From contig JAUHXS010000004.1 in the NCBI GenBank assembly GCA_030426955.1, positions 1 through 64,000 on the forward strand: a stretch of 64,000 bases of DNA, in the 5' to 3' direction. The DNA is from Bacteroidia bacterium (GTDB taxonomy: Bacteria; Bacteroidota; Bacteroidia; Chitinophagales; JAUHXS01). The position numbers and the translations under genes are program-made. The notes under the pieces were generated by a model, which was not told where the DNA came from, searched no databases, and was given only the letters and a program-made list of their open reading frames with translations. Shown in pieces: positions 26,597-36,446 of the stretch (within the stretch, counting starts at the first letter, position 1; each line of letters begins with the position of its first letter).

Positions 26597-28062
26597 TGCC
26601 CAACTTGAGAGATATATTATACGGTGTTAATATTGTTGAAGTTCATGGCTCAACGGACATTGAGATCAAGAGTATTGGCTTTGACTCTCGAAATATCAAT
26701 AGTGATGATGTCTTTATTGCTACAAAAGGCACTCAAGTAGATGGGCATCAATTCATAAACCAAACCATTCAGAACGGTGTTTCGGCGATTGTATGTGAAG
26801 ACCTCCCTAGTTATATATCAAAAGATATCACTTTTATAAAAGTACAAGATAGTTCAAAAGCGCTAGCCATAATGGCATGCAACTTTTTTGACAACCCTTC
26901 TCAAAAGCTACATCTGGTTGCAATTACAGGAACGAATGGCAAGACAACACTTGCAACTTTATTATATAAGTTGTTTCGATCACTGGGATACAAAGTAGGA
27001 TTATTATCAACTGTGGCCAACAAAATCAATGACTCCGTCATAAAGGCTACTCATACAACCCCTGATGCTATTCAAATCAACCAATTACTGAACGATATGG
27101 TTGAGGCGGGATGCGAATATTGCTTTATGGAAGCAAGTTCTCATGCAATCGATCAAAACAGGATAGCTGGCTTGAAATTGTCAGGAGCTGTTTTTACAAA
27201 TATTACACATGACCACTTAGACTATCACAAAACATTCGATGCTTACATTGCAGCAAAGAAAAAGCTATTTGACAATTTAAGTTCAGGCTCATTTGCTTTA
27301 TCAAATATTGATGACAAAAGAGGTTTGGTAATGCTACAGAATACCAAATCGAAGAAATATACTTATGCCCTAAAGTCACCATCTGATTTCAATGCTAAAA
27401 TTCTAGAAAATAGCTTCTTAGGGCTTACCCTGAACATCAACAATCACGAGGTTCACACGACACTTATTGGACAGTTCAATGCTTACAACACGCTTGCAGT
27501 TTACGCAACAGCCATTCTCTTAAAACAAGATGAGATAGAAGTTTTGCAAGCCATTAGTTCTATTACTGGAGCAGAAGGCAGGTTTGAACACACGACTTCC
27601 CCCAATGATAAAGTCATTGGTGTTGTGGACTATGCACATACTCCTGATGCACTGAAAAATATCATAGACACGATAAATGATATCAAGTCAGGCAACTCTA
27701 GATTAATCACGGTAATAGGATGTGGTGGAGATAGAGACACTTCAAAGCGTCCAATCATGGGTGAAATTGCCAGTAAGAATAGCAATCAAACCATTTTTAC
27801 TTCTGACAATCCAAGAAGTGAAAACCCTGAAAATATCATTCAAGACATGATTAAAGGTGTTGGTCCTGTTGAAATGAAAAAGGTCTTGTCAATAACAGAT
27901 AGAAAAGAGGCAATAAAAACAGCTTGCACACTAGCTCAAAAAGAAGACGTCGTCTTGATAGCTGGAAAAGGACATGAAACCTATCAAGAAATCAATGGTG
28001 TTAAGCACCCTTTTGATGACAAAGAGGTATTGGAAGAAACCTTTAAAATGCTCAATAAATAA
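26596..28062 (+). CDS. murE: UDP-MurNAc-L-Ala-D-Glu:meso-diaminopimelate ligase
   Basis: 488 residues. It adds the third residue of the peptidoglycan stem peptide. The three Mur ligase domains are visible: an N-terminal UDP-binding domain ([19 protein letters not shown]), a central ATPase with [19 protein letters not shown], and a C-terminal domain with [16 protein letters not shown] and [16 protein letters not shown]. The motif DNPRSENP selects meso-diaminopimelate rather than lysine, so the cell wall is of the DAP type. The start overlaps the ftsI stop by one base; the same arrangement joins it to mraY. Confidence 0.97.
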   Translation: MPNLRDILYGVNIVEVHGSTDIEIKSIGFDSRNINSDDVFIATKGTQVDGHQFINQTIQNGVSAIVCEDLPSYISKDITFIKVQDSSKALAIMACNFFDNPSQKLHLVAITGTNGKTTLATLLYKLFRSLGYKVGLLSTVANKINDSVIKATHTTPDAIQINQLLNDMVEAGCEYCFMEASSHAIDQNRIAGLKLSGAVFTNITHDHLDYHKTFDAYIAAKKKLFDNLSSGSFALSNIDDKRGLVMLQNTKSKKYTYALKSPSDFNAKILENSFLGLTLNINNHEVHTTLIGQFNAYNTLAVYATAILLKQDEIEVLQAISSITGAEGRFEHTTSPNDKVIGVVDYAHTPDALKNIIDTINDIKSGNSRLITVIGCGGDRDTSKRPIMGEIASKNSNQTIFTSDNPRSENPENIIQDMIKGVGPVEMKKVLSITDRKEAIKTACTLAQKEDVVLIAGKGHETYQEINGVKHPFDDKEVLEETFKMLNK

Positions 28063-29324
28063 TGCTATACTATTTATTTAAATATCTACAAGAAGCCTAT
28101 AACCTCACAGGAGCAGGTGTATTCCAATATATATCCTTTAGAGCAGGCATTGCCGTCATTACGGCCTTGCTTATCTCTGCAGTTCTAGGAAAGAAAATCA
28201 TCGAAATTTTAAGGAGAAAGCAAATGAAAGAGACCGTTCGTGACCTTGGCTTGCAGGGACAGCTCGAAAAACAAGGCACGCCTACAATGGGAGGGCTTAT
28301 CATTATTGCAGCAATCCTCATCCCTACACTTTTGTTTACAAAAGTGTTCAACATTTATGTTTTGCTCATGTTATTGGTGACGGTTTGGATGGGTGCCATC
28401 GGTTTTTTAGATGATTATATCAAAACCTTTAAAGGCAATAAAGAAGGATTACCGGGAAAGTTCAAAGTGTTTGGGCAAGTTGCGCTCGGCTTAATCGTGA
28501 GTATTGTTTTTTACTGCCATGAAGATGTAGTTGTGAGACAGGAATTTTCAGATCACATCAAAAACCAAATAAAGACAGAGAAAAATGTCAACTCTGTAAT
28601 GGTTAAAAACGAGTCAGGAGGCGAACAACTGATGTTTGACACCAAAGCTCCTATTACTACTATTCCATTTTTCAAGAACAATGAGTTCAACTACGGCACA
28701 CTCATCTCGTGGATTACAGAAGATTATATGAAATGGTCATTCATTGTTTTCATTCCTATTGTTATTTTCATCATCACGGCTGTTTCAAATGGTGCAAACA
28801 TCACCGATGGGCTAGATGGTTTGGCAACAGGCAACTCCGCCATCATAGTAGCCACTCTAGCCATATTTGCCTATGTATCTGGCAACGTAGTCTTCTCTCA
28901 GTACCTCAATATCATGTACATCCCTAATGCAGGGGAGCTAGTAGTTTTTTCAGCTGCATTTATCGGAGCATGTGCTGGCTTCCTATGGTACAATGCTTAT
29001 CCGGCACAAGTATTTATGGGCGATACTGGAAGCTTAACCATTGGTGGGATCATTGCTGTATTGGCTATCATGATAAGAAAGGAGCTTCTCCTGCCCGTAT
29101 TGTGCGGTGTCTTTTTAATAGAAAACCTTTCTGTCATTATTCAAGTTGGATACTTCAAATACACTAAGAAAAAGTTTGGAGAGGGTATTAGAATTTTCAA
29201 AATGGCCCCTCTCCATCATCACTATCAAAAGTTAGGATTTCACGAAACAAAGATTGTAACAAGGTTTTGGCTTGTAGGTGTCTTATTGGCAGCATTAACC
29301 ATACTAACATTAAAACTAAGATAA
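28062..29324 (+). CDS. mraY: Phospho-MurNAc-pentapeptide transferase
   Basis: 420 residues. It makes lipid I by joining phospho-MurNAc-pentapeptide to undecaprenyl phosphate at the inner membrane. It is polytopic, with the conserved [40 protein letters not shown] (metal-binding Asp pair), [15 protein letters not shown] and [12 protein letters not shown]. Compared with the 360-residue E. coli protein it carries an extra polar stretch of about 50 residues (around 155-210: [20 protein letters not shown] and beyond) between membrane helices, which I recall as common in Bacteroidota MraY. Confidence 0.97.
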   Translation: MLYYLFKYLQEAYNLTGAGVFQYISFRAGIAVITALLISAVLGKKIIEILRRKQMKETVRDLGLQGQLEKQGTPTMGGLIIIAAILIPTLLFTKVFNIYVLLMLLVTVWMGAIGFLDDYIKTFKGNKEGLPGKFKVFGQVALGLIVSIVFYCHEDVVVRQEFSDHIKNQIKTEKNVNSVMVKNESGGEQLMFDTKAPITTIPFFKNNEFNYGTLISWITEDYMKWSFIVFIPIVIFIITAVSNGANITDGLDGLATGNSAIIVATLAIFAYVSGNVVFSQYLNIMYIPNAGELVVFSAAFIGACAGFLWYNAYPAQVFMGDTGSLTIGGIIAVLAIMIRKELLLPVLCGVFLIENLSVIIQVGYFKYTKKKFGEGIRIFKMAPLHHHYQKLGFHETKIVTRFWLVGVLLAALTILTLKLR

Positions 29325-29325
29325 G

Positions 29326-30665
29326 TTGGCAAAGCAAATTACCATCTTAGGGGCAGGGGAAAGTGGAATAGGTGCAGCATTGCTTGCAAAGAGCAAAGGG
29401 TATAATGTTTTTGTATCCGATGGTGGCAAGATCAAAGATGTTCACATTGCTGAGCTAGATGCTAATGATATAACTTATGAGACTGGTCAACACACCAAGG
29501 ATAAAATATTATTAAGCGATGAGGTTATCAAAAGTCCAGGAATTCCTAATGAAGCAGAAATTGTAACATTAGCAAATGAAAAAGGAATCCCTGTGATTTC
29601 TGAAATTGAGTTTGCCTCCAGGTATGCTAATGGCAAAATAATAGCGATTACTGGGTCTAATGGGAAGACAACTACAGCAACACTTACACATCACATTCTC
29701 AAAAATGCGGACCTAGATGTTTCACTAGTTGGAAATATCGGAAAGAGCTTTGCTCGACAAATTTTTGAGCAACAGTCAGATTATTATGTACTTGAGATCA
29801 GCAGTTTTCAATTAGACAATATTATTGATTTCAAGCCTGATATGGCGATCATCCTAAATATCACACCAGATCATTTAGATAGATACAATAATGATTTTCA
29901 AAAATATGTTGAAGCAAAGTTTAAAATTGCTGCTAACCAAACTACCGATGATCAATTGATTTATTGCCTTGATGATGAGACAATAGTCAATCAACTAGAA
30001 AAAGCACCGGTAGCATCGACACTTATTCCATTTACCATTAAAAAAAAAACTTATCAAGAGGTGCATTCCTCAATGATGATCAACTAACCATTAAACTAAA
30101 CAATAAACAATTTAATATGTCAATTTACGACTTAGCATTGTCCGGAAATCACAACGTTTACAACTCGATGGCAGCAGGAATTGTCGCCAATCTAATCGAT
30201 CTACGAAAAGATACGATTCGAGAGAGCATGAATCACTTTCAAAACGTAGAACATCGATTAGAATTTGTCAATAAGATAAACGATGTACGATACATCAATG
30301 ACTCAAAGGCTACCAATGTAAATTCTACCTGGTATGCATTGGAAACTCTTGACAAACCAATTGTATGGATTGCAGGTGGTGTTGACAAAGGAAATGATTA
30401 CGAACTGCTTGTTCCCTTAGTAAAGGAAAAGGTAAAGGCAATTGTTTGCATGGGAGAGGATAACCGAAAAATTCACGAAGCATTTCTAAAACACGTTGAC
30501 CTCATTGTAAATACCAATAGTGCTAAGGAGGCTGTTAAAATGTCCCATTATCTAGCTGATAAAGGAGACACAGTATTATTATCTCCTGCTTGTGCAAGCT
30601 TTGACTTATTTGAGAATTATGAAGATAGAGGAAGACAATTTAAAAAAGCAGTAAGAAATCTGTAG
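29326..30665 (+). CDS. murD: UDP-MurNAc-L-Ala:D-glutamate ligase, split by a frameshift at an A10 run
   Basis: MurD adds D-glutamate to UDP-MurNAc-L-Ala. The first frame starts at a TTG one base after mraY (AKQITILGAGESGIGAAL) and carries the ATP site ITGSNGKTTTATL and ILNITPDHLDRYNNDF. It runs into a TAA at 30085 after the out-of-frame tail TYQEVHSSMMIN. The second frame carries LALSGNHNVYNSMAAGIVAN, RLEFVNKINDVRYINDSKAT and LLSPACASFDLFENYEDRGR. A -1 shift at the ten-A run (30040-30049) gives FTIKKKNLSRGAFLNDDQL and an unbroken 446-residue enzyme of normal size. Because MurD is essential with no second copy in view, the gene is listed as coding; an automatic pipeline would call it a pseudogene. 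Confidence 0.9.
30040..30049 (+). other. Ten-adenine slippery run inside murD
   Basis: The zero frame reads ATT AAA AAA AAA ACT. A one-base backward slip reads AAC TTA after the third AAA and continues in the downstream murD frame. The run contains the classical A AAA AAA heptamer and is also long enough for RNA polymerase slippage. A single-base sequencing or assembly error in the homopolymer would look identical. Confidence 0.85.
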
Positions 30666-31835
30666 ATGAATCTTTCCGTACAATGGATATTATCTAAGCT
30701 TGGTGGCGACAAAATAATGTGGCTGGTCGTGTTCTGCCTGTCACTTTTTTCTATACTTGCCGTTTACAGTTCCACTGGTACTTTAGCTTACAAATACCAG
30801 TCGGGTAATACGGAATACTATCTTTTAAAGCACTTTTCTATCCTGCTTTTAGGATTTATCTTAATGTATATCGCACATATATTTAACTATAAATATTATT
30901 CTAAAATATCTATCGTACTGCTTTACATTTCAATACCGCTCCTGATAATTACATTATTTGCTGGAACCAACATCAACCAAGCAAATAGATGGCTAACACT
31001 ACCCATCATTAACCTGACCTTTCAGACATCTGACCTAGCAAAGCTTTCGCTCATCATGTACACAGCTCGATTCCTATCAAGAAGACAGCAAGACATTAAA
31101 GATTTTAGAAAAACCTTTCTCCCAGTGCTAGTCCCTATTGTAATAGTTTGTTTAATTATCGCACCAGCCGATTTCTCATCGTCCGCTATGCTTTTCTTCA
31201 CTTGTTTTCTACTATTATTTATCGGTCGAGTCAACTTAAAGTACTTAGGTCTCCTTGTTGGTGGCGGTATTGTTGGGATATTACTAATGTTTACACTTTT
31301 GTTCGCATTACCAGATAATATGATGGTTGGACGTATGTCTACTTGGAAAAAAAGAGTAGAGAATTTTGCCAACTCAGACAAATCTGAAACACCTTATCAA
31401 GTGAAACAAGCAAAAATTGCGATTGCTAAAGGTGGTGTTTTCAAAATTGATCCAGGAAGTAGCGTTCAAAGAAACTACTTACCGCACCCCTACTCTGACT
31501 TTATTTACGCTATTATAATAGAGGAGTATGGATTGATCGGAGGATTCTTTATCGTCTTCCTTTACATCTTATTTCTCTATCGAAGTATCAGAATTGTTGC
31601 CAAAAGCCCCAAAGCTTTTGGGGCCTTACTCGCTGTTGGGCTTAGCATTAGCCTAGTAATTCAAGCTATGATCAATATGGCCGTTACGGTAAACTTATTG
31701 CCAGTGACGGGGTTAACACTTCCTATGGTTAGTATGGGCGGAAGTTCACTTTGGTTCACCAGTATCGCTATTGGTATCATATTAAGCGTAAGCAGAGATA
31801 TTGAGAAAAATGCAGAAAAAGAAGCTTTAGCATAG
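30666..31835 (+). CDS. ftsW: Septal peptidoglycan polymerase FtsW
   Basis: 389 residues. A SEDS-family glycosyltransferase that polymerises lipid II at the septum together with FtsI. About ten membrane helices are apparent. Family motifs include NINQANRWLTLPIINLTFQT with the SDLAKLSLIMYTARFLS segment, the large extracytoplasmic loop PYQVKQAKIAIAKGGVFKID, PHPYSDFIYAIIIEEYGLIG, and the C-terminal TGLTLPMVSMGGSSLWFTS. RodA shares the fold; position inside the dcw cluster supports FtsW. It abuts murD and murG with no spacer. Confidence 0.97.
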   Translation: MNLSVQWILSKLGGDKIMWLVVFCLSLFSILAVYSSTGTLAYKYQSGNTEYYLLKHFSILLLGFILMYIAHIFNYKYYSKISIVLLYISIPLLIITLFAGTNINQANRWLTLPIINLTFQTSDLAKLSLIMYTARFLSRRQQDIKDFRKTFLPVLVPIVIVCLIIAPADFSSSAMLFFTCFLLLFIGRVNLKYLGLLVGGGIVGILLMFTLLFALPDNMMVGRMSTWKKRVENFANSDKSETPYQVKQAKIAIAKGGVFKIDPGSSVQRNYLPHPYSDFIYAIIIEEYGLIGGFFIVFLYILFLYRSIRIVAKSPKAFGALLAVGLSISLVIQAMINMAVTVNLLPVTGLTLPMVSMGGSSLWFTSIAIGIILSVSRDIEKNAEKEALA

Positions 31836-32927
31836 ATGGGTAACGGAGCTAAAATATTAATCGCAGGTGGTGGTACAGGAGGTCATATCTTCCCGGCCAT
31901 TGCTATTGCTAATGCACTTAAGCGACTTCATGGAAATTCCGAGTTTCTTTTTGTTGGTGCGAGTGACCGAATGGAAATGCAAAAAGTTCCTGAAGCAGGT
32001 TACAAAATCAAAGGTCTTTGGATAAGTGGTTTACAAAGAAGATTAACATTAAAGAATTTATTGTTTCCTCTTAAAGTACTGGCTAGCCTTTTGAAAAGCT
32101 ACTCTATTATTAAAAAGTTCAAACCAAATGTTGTTATTGGTGTTGGCGGATATAGCAGTGGACCTGTCACTTATATATCAACGGTATTGAATATCCCTAC
32201 CTTAATTCAAGAACAAAACTCTTTTGCTGGCATTACCAATAAATTAGTAGCTAATAGGGTGAATAAGGTATGTGTTGCTTACGAAGGGATGGAACGTTTT
32301 TTCCCAAAAGAAAAAATAGCGCTTTTAGGCAATCCAGTAAGAGAAGAGATTCTAGAATTCTCCAAAATAACAAAGCAACAAGCGTTGGAGACTTTTGAAT
32401 TAAAGCCTAATATCAAAACAGTTTTGATCATCGGTGGAAGTCTTGGCGCCCGAACCATTAATCAAAGCATTGCAGGTAGTTTAGAAAAACTACAAGATGT
32501 TCAGCTACTTTGGCAATGCGGCAAAAACTACTTTGAAGAATGTCAGCAGCATACCAGTGATAAAGTAAAAGTTCATCAATTTATTAAAGACATGAAGAGC
32601 GCTTACGCAGCAGCTGATGTTATTGTTTCTCGCGCCGGAGCCATTTCTGTATCAGAATTATGTTTGATAGGAAAACCAATTATCCTCGTCCCTTCGCCCA
32701 ACGTTGCCGAAGATCACCAGACTAAAAATGCAATGGCATTGGTTCAAAAAGATGCAGCATTATTAGTTTCAGACAGAGAATCGAAGGAGTGCTTAGCAGA
32801 TACACTTCTAGGCTTGCTCAAAGATGAAGCAAAGCAAAAAACGCTTTCTGAAAACATAGTAAAACTTGGTAAACCTAATGCGACTGAGGATATCGCCAAA
32901 GCAGTGCTACAACTAATAGCTTTATGA
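31836..32927 (+). CDS. murG: UDP-GlcNAc:lipid I N-acetylglucosaminyltransferase
   Basis: 363 residues, GT28 family. It converts lipid I to lipid II on the cytoplasmic face of the inner membrane. The N-terminal glycine-rich loop ILIAGGGTGGHIFPAIAIAN, the membrane-contact region IKKFKPNVVIGVGGYSSGPV, the second G loop IIGGSLGARTINQSI and the donor-binding VIVSRAGAISVSELCLIGKP are all present. Its stop overlaps the murC start (ATGA). Confidence 0.97.
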   Translation: MGNGAKILIAGGGTGGHIFPAIAIANALKRLHGNSEFLFVGASDRMEMQKVPEAGYKIKGLWISGLQRRLTLKNLLFPLKVLASLLKSYSIIKKFKPNVVIGVGGYSSGPVTYISTVLNIPTLIQEQNSFAGITNKLVANRVNKVCVAYEGMERFFPKEKIALLGNPVREEILEFSKITKQQALETFELKPNIKTVLIIGGSLGARTINQSIAGSLEKLQDVQLLWQCGKNYFEECQQHTSDKVKVHQFIKDMKSAYAAADVIVSRAGAISVSELCLIGKPIILVPSPNVAEDHQTKNAMALVQKDAALLVSDRESKECLADTLLGLLKDEAKQKTLSENIVKLGKPNATEDIAKAVLQLIAL

Positions 32928-34315
32928 ATATAGCTGAGCTAAATAACGTTTACTTCATTGGCATCGGTGGTATCGGCATGAGTGCTATTGCACAGTATTT
33001 TCATTCAAAAGGAATTGCGGTAAGTGGTTATGATAAAGCCAGCACCCCTATCTCAGATATGCTAAGCCTAAAAGGAATAGATATTCATTATGAGGAAAAC
33101 GTTGACAGAATTCCAAAAGAAACGAATTTAGTAGTTTACACCCCTGCCATCCCAAAAGACCATAAAGAGTTAAACTATTTTATAGATAACAACTATAAAG
33201 TAATGAAGCGATCTGAGGTGTTACAGTTTATTACAAAGGACGCTTTTACCATAGCAATTGCTGGGTCTCACGGGAAAACAACTATTTCCAGTATGGTGGC
33301 TCATGTATTAAAATCATCCAATATCGATTGTACGGCATTTTTAGGAGGCGTTTCTGTCAATTATAAAAGCAACTTTATTCCCGGAAATGACAAGATCATG
33401 GTTGTGGAGGCAGATGAATACGATCAATCGTTCTTGAGGCTCTCACCAGACATTGCAGTAATCACAGCTATTGATAGCGATCATTTAGATATTTACCAGA
33501 CTCAAGAAAACGTAAAGAAGGCTTTTGCAAACTTTGCATCTAAAATTAAATCCAACGGCACGCTGATCCAAAAAAACGTAGTAAATATATCTACTACAAA
33601 TAAATCCACTAAAAGTTTTCAATACTCACTCGACAATTCAAATAGTGATTACCATGGGACAAATATTGCTATTCGGTCTAATAAGTTTCACTTTGATATT
33701 CACAGCTCGGGTCAAGTTACTACTGATATTAGCATCAATTCAGGAGGTAGATACAATATTGAAAATGCAATTGCTACCTATGCCGTTGCGGATCAATTAG
33801 AAATCTCTAAAGAAAATATCAAAAAAGGTATTAGCAGCTTTCAGGGTGTTAAAAGGCGGTTTGAATATATTGTCAAAACAGATGATTACGTATATATCGA
33901 TGATTACGCACATCATCCAGAGGAAATTAAAGCAGTAACTAAAGCTGCTCGTGAGTTATATCCTCAAAAAGAATTGACAGTTGTATTTCAACCGCATCTC
34001 TATTCACGAACAAGAGATCTTGCTGAGGGCTTTTCCGAGGCGCTATCACAAGCAGACCGTATAATCTTAATGCCTATATACCCTGCTAGAGAGCTTCCAA
34101 TAGAAGCTGTTAACTCTGAGATGTTGTTAAACCAAATCTCAAAAAGCGACAAGCAAGTGCTTTCCAGGATGGAGCTATTAGAATTTACTCAAAATAATGA
34201 TTGCGAGCTACTCATGACACTCGGTGCCGGGGATATTGACCAATCGGTTGAGACGATTAAAAATATTTTGCTAGAGAAAGTAAATGCTAAACTAGAAACA
34301 AAGTTGAGTAGATGA
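32924..34315 (+). CDS. murC: UDP-N-acetylmuramate:L-alanine ligase
   Basis: 463 residues. It attaches the first stem-peptide residue to UDP-MurNAc. The N-terminal domain has VYFIGIGGIGMSAIAQYFHS, the ATPase centre IAIAGSHGKTTISSMVAHVL and VVEADEYDQSFLRLSPDIAV, and the C-terminal domain IDDYAHHPEEIKAVTKAARE with VVFQPHLYSRTRDLAEGF. Domain layout and length are typical. ATGA overlaps join it to murG and ftsQ. Confidence 0.97.
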   Translation: MNIAELNNVYFIGIGGIGMSAIAQYFHSKGIAVSGYDKASTPISDMLSLKGIDIHYEENVDRIPKETNLVVYTPAIPKDHKELNYFIDNNYKVMKRSEVLQFITKDAFTIAIAGSHGKTTISSMVAHVLKSSNIDCTAFLGGVSVNYKSNFIPGNDKIMVVEADEYDQSFLRLSPDIAVITAIDSDHLDIYQTQENVKKAFANFASKIKSNGTLIQKNVVNISTTNKSTKSFQYSLDNSNSDYHGTNIAIRSNKFHFDIHSSGQVTTDISINSGGRYNIENAIATYAVADQLEISKENIKKGISSFQGVKRRFEYIVKTDDYVYIDDYAHHPEEIKAVTKAARELYPQKELTVVFQPHLYSRTRDLAEGFSEALSQADRIILMPIYPARELPIEAVNSEMLLNQISKSDKQVLSRMELLEFTQNNDCELLMTLGAGDIDQSVETIKNILLEKVNAKLETKLSR

Positions 34316-35094
34316 AGAAATTCTGGCCCAAAATAAAAAAGATATTGCGTGCATTAGGTGTTCTCACACTTTTTGCTGGCACTATATTTTTACTAAGTGC
34401 GACTTCTTCCCATCACAAGTCTATCACATGTAAGTCTCTCAGTATTGATATCGACAGAGCCAATGGTAATTATTTCATTAATGATAATGATATCAAGTCT
34501 ATCATTGAGGCAAAAGTAAAAGATAGTATCATCGGTAGTGTGATATCTAAAATCAACTTTGATCAAATAGAACATAAGATAAACACCATACCATATATCA
34601 AAAATGTACAAACCTATATCAATAAGAAAGGGGAGCTAAAAATTGATATCAATCAACGCTCTCCTATCGTTAGAGTTATCAACAAAAAAGGTGTTAGTTA
34701 TTATATTGATGATCAAGGGGAAAAGATGCCAATATCTGATAAATTTACAGCTAGAGTACCTATTGCTAATGGCTACATTATAGACAACGACAGCACAGAA
34801 GGAATTATTGACAGTCCGGATGTAAAGCAAGTTTATGAATTAGCAATGTACCTTAAAGAGGACCAGTTTTGGGAAGCACAGGTAGAACAAATATACAGAG
34901 ACAAGCAAAAGGGAATCATTATTATTCCCAAACTGGGAAATCACAGTGTAATAATTGGTGATGTAAATAACTTAGAAAAGAAATTTAAAGACTTAATGCT
35001 TTTTTATAACAATGGGCTAAAATATATGGGATGGTACACCTATAAAAGTATTGATTTGCGATACGAAGGACAGATAGTGTGTACAAAATATTAG
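34312..35094 (+). CDS. ftsQ: Cell division protein FtsQ/DivIB
   Basis: 260 residues. A short cytoplasmic tail and one membrane helix (ALGVLTLFAGTIFLLSATSS, about 15-34) lead into a periplasmic region. The POTRA-like domain (about 40-120: IDRANGNYFINDNDIKSIIE, then IPYIKNVQTYINKKGELKID with INQRSPIVRVI) and the beta domain with YYIDDQGEKMPISDKF follow. The final IDLRYEGQIVCTKY is the usual Bacteroidota ending. FtsQ links early and late divisome proteins. Sequence similarity in the family is weak, but layout and position are clear. Confidence 0.92.
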   Translation: MKKFWPKIKKILRALGVLTLFAGTIFLLSATSSHHKSITCKSLSIDIDRANGNYFINDNDIKSIIEAKVKDSIIGSVISKINFDQIEHKINTIPYIKNVQTYINKKGELKIDINQRSPIVRVINKKGVSYYIDDQGEKMPISDKFTARVPIANGYIIDNDSTEGIIDSPDVKQVYELAMYLKEDQFWEAQVEQIYRDKQKGIIIIPKLGNHSVIIGDVNNLEKKFKDLMLFYNNGLKYMGWYTYKSIDLRYEGQIVCTKY

Positions 35095-35124
35095 ACTATT
35101 GTTAACTAAATAAAAACAGCTAAA

Positions 35125-36420
35125 ATGGAGACAAACCCGGAAATAGTAGTTGGACTAGATATAGGAACTACCAAAATATGTGCCATCGTTGGTAAAAGAA
35201 ATGAGCACGGTAAAATAGAGATTCTCGGCATGGGGAAGACAGAATCCCTAGGAGTCATGCGTGGTGTAGTGTCCAATATTGAAAAAACGGTAAACGCCAT
35301 TCAACTAGCTGTTAAAGAAGCTGAAGAAAAAGCCGGAGTTGACATCAATATAGCTTATATCGGAATTGCAGGACAGCATATCAAAAGCTTACAGCATAGA
35401 GGTATTTTAGTTAGAAACTCTAACGAGAATGAAGTTAACAATGAAGACGTCAGTAAATTAATAGATGATATGTATCGATTGGTTTTACCTCCTGGTGATA
35501 AAATCATACACGTATTACCTCAAGAGTTTATCATTGACAATGAACAAGGCATTAAAGACCCAATTGGTATGTCTGGTGTAAGACTTGAAGCTAATTTTCA
35601 CATTATTACCGGTCAAATTGCCGCTGCAAAAAACATCAACAAGTGCGTGGAAAAGGCTAGCGTTGAAGTAGCTGATTTAATTCTTGAGCCACTAGCTTCA
35701 TCTGTCGCAGTATTAAGTGAGGAAGAAAAAGAAGCAGGCGTAGCATTAGTTGACATAGGTGGAGGAACGACTGATATCGCTATTTTCCAAGAAGGTATTA
35801 TTCGACATACTGCAGTTATTCCTTTTGGTGGGAATAGTATTACAGAAGATATCAAAGAAGGTTGTTTAGTTATGAAGAACCAGGCAGAATTGCTGAAAAC
35901 TAAATTTGGTTCTGCCCTAGCTACAGAAACACAAGAAAATGAAATCGTATCTATTCCTGGATTAAGAGGAAGAGAGCCTAAAGAAATTTCAGTTAGAAAC
36001 CTTGCACATATCATTCAAGCAAGAATGGAGGAAATCATAGAGCATGTCTACTATGAGATCAAAAGTTCAGGATACGAGAAAAAATTAATTGGTGGGATCA
36101 TCGTTACTGGTGGTGGTTCTCAGTTGAAAAATTTAGTTCAATTAGTCGAATACGTAACCGGAATGGATGCAAGAATAGGATACCCAACGGAACATCTGGC
36201 AGGAAGCACAATCGGTCAGTTGAAAGACCCTATGTATGCTACCGGAATTGGCTTGATCATCAAAGGATTTGAAGATCAAAAAAGAGCAGAAAAATCTCAA
36301 AATAACACGAGCACAGAAACTACTGGTACCGTTTCACAAGACGACAAACCGAAGTGGTTTGAATCCATTTTCAAGAAAGGGAAAGAGTGGTTAGAAGAAG
36401 AAATTGAAAATGATTTTTAA
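35125..36420 (+). CDS. ftsA: Cell division protein FtsA
   Basis: 431 residues, actin-like ATPase that anchors FtsZ to the membrane. The first phosphate loop is VVGLDIGTTKICAIVGKRNE; the 1C (SHS2-like) insertion covers about 80-165; the second phosphate loop is GVALVDIGGGTTDIAIFQEG; the adenosine site is GGIIVTGGGSQLKNL. A Ser/Thr-rich linker follows, and the end (FKKGKEWLEEEIENDF) can form the amphipathic membrane-targeting helix. It is 26 bases before ftsZ. Confidence 0.97.
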   Translation: METNPEIVVGLDIGTTKICAIVGKRNEHGKIEILGMGKTESLGVMRGVVSNIEKTVNAIQLAVKEAEEKAGVDINIAYIGIAGQHIKSLQHRGILVRNSNENEVNNEDVSKLIDDMYRLVLPPGDKIIHVLPQEFIIDNEQGIKDPIGMSGVRLEANFHIITGQIAAAKNINKCVEKASVEVADLILEPLASSVAVLSEEEKEAGVALVDIGGGTTDIAIFQEGIIRHTAVIPFGGNSITEDIKEGCLVMKNQAELLKTKFGSALATETQENEIVSIPGLRGREPKEISVRNLAHIIQARMEEIIEHVYYEIKSSGYEKKLIGGIIVTGGGSQLKNLVQLVEYVTGMDARIGYPTEHLAGSTIGQLKDPMYATGIGLIIKGFEDQKRAEKSQNNTSTETTGTVSQDDKPKWFESIFKKGKEWLEEEIENDF

Positions 36421-36446
36421 TAAACTAGAATCATAAAACAAATATT

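Noticed and set aside
30085-30120. Second murD frame read as a separate gene starting at ATG 30117
   Set aside because: Its upstream in-frame residues back to the A-run look like MurD, and no independent gene would begin in the middle of the ligase.
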